Assembly (NCBI RefSeq): GCF_029589495.1
Contig: NZ_JAAIVF010000008.1
Span: forward strand, 210,687 to 274,686
Origin: Speluncibacter jeojiensis
Lineage (GTDB): Bacteria > Actinomycetota > Actinomycetes > Mycobacteriales > Mycobacteriaceae
Length of the DNA: 64,000 bases
Direction of reading: 5' to 3'
Shown: positions 58,561-64,000 of the stretch, one piece after another
Layout of the letters: each line of letters begins with the position of its first letter
Numbering within the stretch: position 1 is the stretch's first letter
Made by a program: the position numbers and the translations under genes
The notes under the pieces: generated by a model
What the model was told of the DNA's origin: nothing
What the model saw: only the letters and a program-made list of their open reading frames with translations
Databases searched by the model: none

Positions 58561-61458
58561 GTGACCGACCTCGACACCCGGCTGCACGGCCTGTGGACAC
58601 CCGGCAGGGGCCTGCAGTTGTGGGGTCACGATGAGGAGGCCTTCGCGGCCGCGGTGGGCGCCCGGCTGGGAGTTCCGCGTGGGGATCGGCGGTTGCGCCG
58701 GCGCGCGGAGGTCGGCGTGCTCGGCGACGCGGCGGCGGACGGCGGGGCGTCGGACGGGCACGCTGTGCGGCGGGTCTCGGTCCCCGCGATCGCGTGCGCG
58801 CCGCTTACTGCGGCCGGCGTCCTCGGCGAGCTCGACCCACGGGATCCGTCGCTGGGCCCCGACCTGCGCTACCTCGTGCATGTGCTGCGCGGCCTCGACC
58901 GCTGGGTACAGGCCGGCCGGGTGGTGCCGGAACTGTACCGGGCCGACGACGAGTGGTACGCCCGGTGGCGGCTGGTCGGCGGTGAGCCGCAACGTGCCTG
59001 GCTCGCGGAGTTGGCCGCGGTCATGCCGCCGGTGCTGCGCGGTCCGCAGTTGACGCAGCCGATGGTGGTGCTCGAGGACTTCGTCGCCGAGTTGACCGAT
59101 CCGCTCGCGCGGCTCCGGATCTGGGCGGATCCAGGGCCGGAGGAGCCGTCACCGGACGACGCGCTGCTGCGCGCGCTGGTGACCGAGGAGGAATTCGCCG
59201 GGGTGGGCGGACCGGTCGCGTCGGCGCTGGAGAAGTGGCGGGAATCGTTGCGCGCGGGCGAGCCCGAACTCGTGCTGCGGCTGGTCGAGCCCGACGATGC
59301 GGACGAGCTGGTGCTGGTCGACGACTCCCCGTGGCGGCTCGAGGTGTGCCTGTGTGCGGAAGGCCAAGCGCCGGTATCGGTTTCACTCCGCGTGCCGGAC
59401 CCACACGCCATCAGGATCGCGGTGCGGCAACTGAGCAAGGCGCTGACCGCCTATCCGCGGCTGCAGGAGGTGCCGCGAGACCCTGATTCGATGGACCTGC
59501 TGCTGCCGGTCGCTGTGGTCACCGATCTGATGACCTATGGCGCGGAAGCGCTGCAGGCGGCGGGCGTGCGGGTATTGCTGCCGCGGTCCTGGAGCGCGTC
59601 GGCGACGCTGCGCCTGCGAGCGGACACCCCGGAGTCACCGGCTTCCAGTGCCATCTCGGCGGTCGGCATGGATCAGATCGTCGACTACAACTGGGAACTC
59701 GCGCTCGGCGATGTCGTGCTGACCGCGACGGAGATGGCGCAGCTGGTGCGGGCCAACGCCGACCTCGTCCGGTTGCGCGGCGAATGGGTGCAGGCGGATG
59801 CGGCCACGCTCGCGGCGGCGGCTCGCTATGTCGCAGGACAGCCGACCGGTCCGCGCAATCTCGGGGCGCTGTTCGGCGAGTTGACCTCGGCGGCGGCGCC
59901 GCCCGTGCCGGTCGAGGAGGTCACCGCGACGGGTTGGCTCGGTGCACTGCTCGACGGCGCGCACGCGCCCGAGCCGGTGCCGGTGCCGGTGGGGCTGCGC
60001 GCGGATCTGCGCCCGTACCAGCAACGCGGGCTCGAGTGGCTCGCCTACATGAGCGGCCTCGGGCTGGGTGCCGTGCTGGCCGACGACATGGGGCTCGGCA
60101 AGACCGTGCAGCTGCTGGCGTTGCTGGCGCACGAGCGCGAGCTGCCGGCCGGCGTCCGGGAGACCAGGCCGACGTTGCTGGTGTGCCCCATGTCGGTCGT
60201 CGGCAACTGGCAGCGCGAGGCGGCCCGGTTCGTGCCCGGCCTGCGGGTACTCGTGCACCATGGGACCGGAAGGCTGTCGGGCGACGAGTTCGTCGCGCAG
60301 GTCGCCGAGAGCGACTTGGTGATCACCACCTACGCGCTGCTCGCCAAGGACCGCGCGCACCTGTGCGAGGCCGGATTCGACCGGGTGGTGCTGGACGAGG
60401 CGCAGCACATCAAGAACCATGGCACCGCGCAGGCACGGGCCGCTCGGGCCGTCCCTGCGCGGCACCGGATCGCGCTGACCGGCACCCCGGTCGAGAACCG
60501 GCTCGACGAGCTGCGCTCGATCTTGGACTTCTGCAATCCGGGGATGCTCGGCAGCGCGCAGGCGTTCCGCGCCCGGTTCGTCAACCCGATCGAACGCGAG
60601 CACGACGCGGTCGCGGTGTCGCGGTTGCGCGCGATCACCGCGCCGTTCGTGCTGCGTCGCGTCAAGACCGACCCGACGGTGATCTCCGACCTACCCGACA
60701 AGCTGGAGATGACCGTGCGCGCCAACCTCACCGCGGAGCAGGCCGCGCTGTACCGGGCGGTCGTCGACGCGATGCTCGAACAGATCAAGGACGCCAAGGG
60801 GATGAAGCGCAAGGGGGCGGTGCTCGCCGCGCTCACCCGCCTCAAACAGGTGTGCAACCATCCGGCGCACTTCCACGGCGACGGCTCGTCGGTGATGCGC
60901 CGCGGCCGGCATCGGTCCGGCAAGCTGGCGCTGGTCGAGGACATTCTGGACGGTGTGCTGGGCGACGGGGAACGGGTGTTGTTGTTCACGCAGTTCCGCG
61001 AGTTCGGCGACCTGATCGTTCCGTGGATCCGGGAACGGTTCGACCTCGCCGAGGTGCCGTTCCTGCACGGCGGAGTGAGCAAGTCGCGGCGCGACGGCAT
61101 GGTCGAGGAGTTCCAGTCCGAGGACGGTCCACCGGTGATGGTGCTCTCACTCAAGGCCGGCGGCACCGGGCTGAACCTCACCGCGGCGAACCACGTGGTG
61201 CACCTGGACCGCTGGTGGAACCCCGCCGTGGAGAACCAGGCCACCGACCGCGCGTATCGGATCGGGCAGCGCAGGGATGTGCAGGTGCGCAAGCTGCTGT
61301 GCGTGGGCACCTTGGAGGAGCGGGTCGACGAGATGCTCACCGGCAAGCAGGAACTGGCCGATCTTGCGGTCGGGGTGGGGGAGAGCTGGATGACCGAGCT
61401 GAGCACCGACGCGCTGCGAGACCTGCTGATGCTCACCGAGGATGCGGTCGCCGAATGA
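58561..61458 (+). CDS. SNF2-family DNA translocase/helicase (HelZ-like)
   Basis: A 965-residue SWI2/SNF2 ATPase. The N-terminal ~430 residues include the SNF2-associated (DUF3670-like) region. The motor domains start near residue 480: Walker A DDMGLGKTVQ, motif II DEAQHIKN, motif III LTGTPVENRLDELRSI, and the second lobe FLHGGVSKSRRDGMVEEFQ, LSLKAGGTGLNLTAANHVVHLDRWWNPAVENQATDRAYRIGQ. Homologues such as Rv2101 are of unknown task, perhaps protein-DNA complex remodelling during repair. It is translationally coupled (ATGA) to a SWIM-domain gene, a very common pair in bacteria. Confidence 0.92.
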   Translation: MTDLDTRLHGLWTPGRGLQLWGHDEEAFAAAVGARLGVPRGDRRLRRRAEVGVLGDAAADGGASDGHAVRRVSVPAIACAPLTAAGVLGELDPRDPSLGPDLRYLVHVLRGLDRWVQAGRVVPELYRADDEWYARWRLVGGEPQRAWLAELAAVMPPVLRGPQLTQPMVVLEDFVAELTDPLARLRIWADPGPEEPSPDDALLRALVTEEEFAGVGGPVASALEKWRESLRAGEPELVLRLVEPDDADELVLVDDSPWRLEVCLCAEGQAPVSVSLRVPDPHAIRIAVRQLSKALTAYPRLQEVPRDPDSMDLLLPVAVVTDLMTYGAEALQAAGVRVLLPRSWSASATLRLRADTPESPASSAISAVGMDQIVDYNWELALGDVVLTATEMAQLVRANADLVRLRGEWVQADAATLAAAARYVAGQPTGPRNLGALFGELTSAAAPPVPVEEVTATGWLGALLDGAHAPEPVPVPVGLRADLRPYQQRGLEWLAYMSGLGLGAVLADDMGLGKTVQLLALLAHERELPAGVRETRPTLLVCPMSVVGNWQREAARFVPGLRVLVHHGTGRLSGDEFVAQVAESDLVITTYALLAKDRAHLCEAGFDRVVLDEAQHIKNHGTAQARAARAVPARHRIALTGTPVENRLDELRSILDFCNPGMLGSAQAFRARFVNPIEREHDAVAVSRLRAITAPFVLRRVKTDPTVISDLPDKLEMTVRANLTAEQAALYRAVVDAMLEQIKDAKGMKRKGAVLAALTRLKQVCNHPAHFHGDGSSVMRRGRHRSGKLALVEDILDGVLGDGERVLLFTQFREFGDLIVPWIRERFDLAEVPFLHGGVSKSRRDGMVEEFQSEDGPPVMVLSLKAGGTGLNLTAANHVVHLDRWWNPAVENQATDRAYRIGQRRDVQVRKLLCVGTLEERVDEMLTGKQELADLAVGVGESWMTELSTDALRDLLMLTEDAVAE

Positions 61459-62183
61459 GCGAGCATGCGGGCGGGTTCCCGGGGGTGCGGGCGAGGTCGC
61501 GGCGCGGCCAGTTCGGGTCGACCTGGTGGAGCCGGCAACTCGTCGAGGTGATGGAGCGGCTCGTCGACGGCGGGAGGCTCGCGCGCGGGCGCAGCTATGC
61601 GCGCGGCGGGCGCGTGCTCTCGCTCGAGGTGGTCCCCGGGATGGTGCGCGGCGAGGTGCAGGGCAGCCAGCTCGAACCGTTCCGGGCGATGTTCACGATG
61701 CGCAAGTTCGATGCGTACGAACTCGCGGAGCTCCGCGACGAGGTGACCCGAACGCCGGGCATGCTGGCAGCCCTGGCCTCCGGCACCGTTCCGAACGAAC
61801 TGGGCGGGTTGCTGCTGCCCACCGACGCGCAGGACCTCGACTTCGACTGCAGCTGCCCGGATTTCGGCTGGCCCTGCAAGCACGCCGCGGCATTGACCTA
61901 CCTGACCGCGGAGCGGCTGGACGTCTCGCCCGCGGACATCCTCACGCTGCGCGGGGTCGACCTGGAGAGTCTGATCTCCGAGGTCGGCGATCGCGGCGAC
62001 GACCTGACGGACTTCTACGGCGACGAGCTGACGCTGCCCACCCTGCCGCGCGTCGCACCGCGGGCGGCGACCGAAGACCTCGATCCGATGCTGCTGCGGT
62101 CCGTGCTGCGCGCGGCCGGCGGTGGCGTGCGCGAGGGGGAACAGGAGTTGGCGGGGCTGTATCGGCGGTTGATGGGGGACTGA
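61455..62183 (+). CDS. SWIM zinc-finger protein, partner of the SNF2 protein
   Basis: A 242-residue protein. The SWIM finger CSCPDFGWPCKH (residues ~133-146) has the CxC...CxH zinc ligands; upstream are GRSYARGGRVLSLEVVPGMVRGEVQGS and TWWSRQLVEVME, also conserved in SNF2-linked SWIM proteins. The SWIM domain probably mediates DNA or protein contacts for the helicase. The start overlaps the SNF2 stop by 4 nt. Confidence 0.88.
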   Translation: MSEHAGGFPGVRARSRRGQFGSTWWSRQLVEVMERLVDGGRLARGRSYARGGRVLSLEVVPGMVRGEVQGSQLEPFRAMFTMRKFDAYELAELRDEVTRTPGMLAALASGTVPNELGGLLLPTDAQDLDFDCSCPDFGWPCKHAAALTYLTAERLDVSPADILTLRGVDLESLISEVGDRGDDLTDFYGDELTLPTLPRVAPRAATEDLDPMLLRSVLRAAGGGVREGEQELAGLYRRLMGD

Positions 62184-62191
62184 GATGGTGG

Positions 62192-62758
62192 TCAGTCGAG
62201 TTCGGTACTGACCATGTGACGGATGAGCGTGCGCGAGTCGAAATCGGGCACGGTCAGTCCCAGAGCGCCGGTGGGCGCGAGCACGGCGATGCCGTGCAGA
62301 CCCGACCACAGCGCCGCGGCGGACAGGGTGGCGTCGTGGTCCGATTCGAGGCGCTCGATCAGGGTGACGAGCCGGATGAACAGTGGTCGCGATACCTCGC
62401 GGAGGTCCGCGCCGGAACCTTCGAGCAGGTCGTGGCGAAACATCAGCGTGAACATCGCGGGTCGGCGCACGGCGAAGTCGATGTACGCGTCCGCGAAAGC
62501 GAGGATCTGCTCGACCGGATCAGTCCGGTCGCTGTGGAGTTCTGCCTCCAGGTCTCGTAATCCAGCAGCGGCGATTGCCGCGAGGAGCGCCTTGTGCGTA
62601 GGGAACCACCGTCGGGGTGCGCCGTGCGACACACCCGCCCGCCGTGCTATCTCGCGCAGGCCGAGGTCAGGCGATCCGGTTTCCTCGAGCAGCGTTATGC
62701 CGGCTTCTACCAGCGCGTCCTTGATGTTGGAAGGGGTCACGTAGACATTGTCTTCCAT
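62192..62758 (-). CDS. TetR-family regulator with WHG C-terminal domain
   Basis: A 188-residue repressor from the ATG at 62758. The helix-turn-helix is in LREIARRAGVSHGAPRRWFPTHKALLAAIA, and the C-terminal part contains LWSGLHGIAVLAPTGALG, the WHG (TetR_C_33-like) signature. A GTG at 62740 gives a 182-residue protein beginning VTPSNIKDALVEAG, which fits the family better and would leave two operator-like palindromes (62742-62754 and 62765-62777) outside the gene. It is divergent from the acyltransferase and probably represses both. Its ligand is likely a lipid-like molecule, by context only. Confidence 0.85.
   Translation of the reverse strand: MEDNVYVTPSNIKDALVEAGITLLEETGSPDLGLREIARRAGVSHGAPRRWFPTHKALLAAIAAAGLRDLEAELHSDRTDPVEQILAFADAYIDFAVRRPAMFTLMFRHDLLEGSGADLREVSRPLFIRLVTLIERLESDHDATLSAAALWSGLHGIAVLAPTGALGLTVPDFDSRTLIRHMVSTELD
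62742..62754. promoter_or_regulatory. operator-like palindrome O1
   Basis: TAGACA, T, TGTCTT: 6-bp arms with one mismatch, around a single central base. It shares the TAGACA-N-TGTCTW form with O2; the two centres are 23 bp apart, about two helix turns. Confidence 0.6.
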
Positions 62759-62764
62759 GATGTG

Positions 62765-62777
62765 TAGACAGTGTCTA
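62765..62777. promoter_or_regulatory. operator-like palindrome O2
   Basis: TAGACA, G, TGTCTA: a perfect 6-bp palindrome around one base, ending on the first base of the acyltransferase ATG. It is a strong candidate TetR site that would block both divergent genes. Confidence 0.65.
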
Positions 62778-63694
62778 TGTCATGGAGGGCAGCGGTCGCA
62801 TATGGCGTGTGCAGGTTCGTGTTCATCGGTCCTGCGCTCCACCTCCTGGGCAGGCCCATTGTGACTGGGCGCCGCCATATCCCGAGAAATGGCGCCGTGG
62901 TACTTGCGGCCAATCATCTGGCGGCGGTGGACTCGTTCCACCTGGCACTGGTTGCGGGTCGTCCGGTGAGCTTCCTGGCCAAGGCGGAGTACTTCGACGG
63001 CGTTGGATTGCGGGCGTCGCTGCGGCGTTGGTTCTTTCGTGCGGTCGGCCAGATTCCGGTGGAGCGCGCGGGCGGTGACGCCGCCGCGCCCGCGCTGGAC
63101 GCGGCGAAGCGGATCGTGGCGGGTGGAGGCGCGTGGGGTATTCACCCCGAGGGGACTCGCTCGCCGGACGGTCGCCTGTATCGGGGGCGCACCGGCGCGG
63201 TTCGTGTCGCAATGGCAGCGGGGGTTCCGATCGTTCCGGTGGCGATCACCGGTACGGGAGGCCGGCCGCAGGACCGGCGCGGGCCGAGGGTGCGGGTCGA
63301 GATCCTGCCGCCGTTCGACCTGGGGCCGTATCGGAGCGCAGGGGCCGGCGGAGTGCGGTCCGCCACCGATGAATTGATGCGGGCTATCGGCCGCGCGTCT
63401 GGCCAGGAGTATGTCGACGCGTACGCACGGTCCTGGGGTCGCTCAGCCGACGGGGGCGTATGCGCCGAATCCGCGGCAGACCAGGCCGTTTCGGAACGTG
63501 AGCACCTCGGCGACGCCGTGTCCGCGCTCGTTGCGGTAGTTGATGACGATCGTATCCAGAGAGGTGCGAACGTCTTCGACTGTGAAGTGCAGGTCGGGCA
63601 GGAGTGCGAGGCCTGTGGTCCAGTAGTCGCGCAGGGCCGGCTTGCCGCGGACGACGCCCGACGGGTCGCCGAGGAACTCGACGATCTTCGGTGA
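62777..63694 (+). CDS. PlsC-type 1-acylglycerol-3-phosphate acyltransferase, C-terminus overruns the next gene
   Basis: A 305-codon frame. Residues ~1-220 form a complete PlsC domain: VVLAANHLAAVDSFH gives the H-x4-D motif (near residue 55), PVERAGGD lies in the middle, HPEGTRSPDG is the EGTR motif, and VPIVPVAITGTG follows. It should acylate lysophosphatidate or a related lipid at the membrane. Homologues usually end near YVDAYA; here the frame continues for ~85 residues as the exact antisense of the converging NTF2-like gene, with no hydrophobic or domain features. A GTG at 62771 is also in frame but lies inside operator O2. Confidence 0.82.
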   Translation: MSWRAAVAYGVCRFVFIGPALHLLGRPIVTGRRHIPRNGAVVLAANHLAAVDSFHLALVAGRPVSFLAKAEYFDGVGLRASLRRWFFRAVGQIPVERAGGDAAAPALDAAKRIVAGGGAWGIHPEGTRSPDGRLYRGRTGAVRVAMAAGVPIVPVAITGTGGRPQDRRGPRVRVEILPPFDLGPYRSAGAGGVRSATDELMRAIGRASGQEYVDAYARSWGRSADGGVCAESAADQAVSEREHLGDAVSALVAVVDDDRIQRGANVFDCEVQVGQECEACGPVVAQGRLAADDARRVAEELDDLR

Positions 63695-63802
63695 CGTGAA
63701 CTCGACGTCTTCGGTGTAGTGGCTCAGGATCCGGTCGAGGTCGTGGGTGTTCCAGTCCGCCGCCCACTCGGCCGCAAAGCGTTGCGCGAATTCATGATTC
63801 AT
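63443..63802 (-). CDS. NTF2/SnoaL-like small protein
   Basis: A 119-residue protein of the nuclear transport factor 2 fold. FAAEWAADWNTHDLDRILSHYTEDVEFTSPKI is the typical SnoaL-like start, followed by ALRDYWTTGLALLPDLHFTVEDV and a C-terminal strand pair (AEVLTFRNGLVCRGFGAY). The family includes isomerases, dehydratases and ligand-binding proteins; the activity here is unknown. Coding quality is high, so in the 252-bp overlap with the acyltransferase frame this is the more credible gene. It converges with that gene and is divergent from the DUF222 gene. Confidence 0.82.
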   Translation of the reverse strand: MNHEFAQRFAAEWAADWNTHDLDRILSHYTEDVEFTSPKIVEFLGDPSGVVRGKPALRDYWTTGLALLPDLHFTVEDVRTSLDTIVINYRNERGHGVAEVLTFRNGLVCRGFGAYAPVG

Positions 63803-63856
63803 GACGTGGACCGTACCCGTCGCGCGGCCGACAATCCATCACCAGATTCGATGACA

Positions 63857-63872
63857 TCGAACATGTGTTCGC
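63857..63872 (+). promoter_or_regulatory. LexA (SOS) box
   Basis: TCGAACATGTGTTCGC matches the actinobacterial SOS consensus TCGAAC-N4-GTTCGA at 11 of 12 defined positions. It abuts the TATGGT -10 hexamer of the DUF222 gene (63874-63879), where bound LexA would block RNA polymerase. Confidence 0.85.
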
Positions 63873-63885
63873 GTATGGTGTGGTC

Positions 63886-64000
63886 ATGGGGATCGGGGAG
63901 ATCAGGGGTGACGAGCAGACCGCCGCGCTGCTCGATACCGAGCTGTGGCAGCTCAGTGACGCTCAGCTGATCGAAGCCATCCCCGCCGTCACCGAACAGA
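63886..64000 (+). CDS. DUF222 (13E12-type, usually HNH endonuclease) protein, 5' end only
   Basis: The first 38 codons are present, cut by the right edge. LLDTELWQLSDAQLIEAIPAVTEQ is the usual start of DUF222 proteins, whose C-terminus normally carries an HNH nuclease. TATGGT (63874-63879) lies 6 nt before the ATG, so the mRNA is leaderless. A LexA box overlaps the promoter; several REP13E12 genes of M. tuberculosis are also LexA-controlled. The HNH part cannot be checked here. Confidence 0.75.
   Translation, partial: MGIGEIRGDEQTAALLDTELWQLSDAQLIEAIPAVTEQ

Noticed and set aside
1..64000. CRISPR arrays, rRNA, tRNA or replication origin
   Set aside because: Looked for repeat-spacer periodicity, tRNA T-loop/acceptor patterns and DnaA-box clusters by eye; none seen.

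Overview
The window is high-GC DNA with tightly packed genes, GTG/TTG starts, many 4-nt (ATGA/GTGA) overlaps and many leaderless genes. The gene content points to a mycolic-acid-containing actinomycete (Mycobacteriales): an MspA-type porin, a GH183/DUF4185 protein of the family that cuts mycobacterial D-arabinan, an lhr-nei2 pair, a three-gene transhydrogenase, bkdABC, an F420-type LLM oxidoreductase, a DUF222 (13E12) gene under a LexA box and VapBC. A Gordonia/Williamsia/Nocardia/Rhodococcus-like genus fits better than Mycobacterium itself, but the genus cannot be fixed from the sequence alone.

Layout. 1-10 kb: the 5' end of a small gene running off the left edge, a VC0807-like membrane protein, an FAD monooxygenase, a DinB-family polymerase, an MspA porin, a small GNAT, an MHS transporter, a very large membrane-cupredoxin-NirK fusion, and vapBC. 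10.3-16.8 kb: a probable sulfate-ester scavenging operon (peptide-type ABC importer plus TauD/AtsK-like dioxygenase), headed by a Cys-rich leader peptide and hairpins that look like a cysteine-responsive attenuator. 16.9-25.8 kb: a second small GNAT, MarR-fadD15, a carboxylesterase, a DUF4232 lipoprotein, an LLM oxidoreductase, a GH183-like secreted protein and two unknowns. 25.8-29.25 kb (minus strand): a TPP riboswitch and tenA-thiYXZ, for salvage of thiamine pyrimidine precursors.

29.3-30.4 kb: a DUF559-type nuclease-like gene bracketed by two 75-bp palindromic elements whose outer arms match in the same orientation while their 31-bp cores are inverted. 30.5-40.1 kb: DNA repair genes (lhr, nei2, udgB, a NERD-UvrD helicase), plus a sirtuin gene broken by a 10-bp tandem duplication. 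40.1-42.8 kb: CobW GTPase, DUF309 and a TDT-family transporter. 42.8-44.3 kb: two paralogous small proteins of no family I recognise, each behind a ~430-bp AT-richer leader with mutually exclusive hairpins. 44.3-50.2 kb: peptidase E, pntAA-pntAB-pntB, an MFS exporter and a secreted HNH-type lipoprotein. 50.3-54.5 kb: bkdABC with a divergent Lrp/AsnC regulator. 54.5-62.2 kb: DedA, two exported proteins, a DHA2 MFS exporter and a SNF2/SWIM pair. 62.2-64 kb: a TetR regulator with twin palindromes, a PlsC-type acyltransferase, an NTF2-like protein and an SOS-box-controlled DUF222 gene cut by the right edge.

No rRNA, tRNA, CRISPR array, transposase or replication origin was seen.
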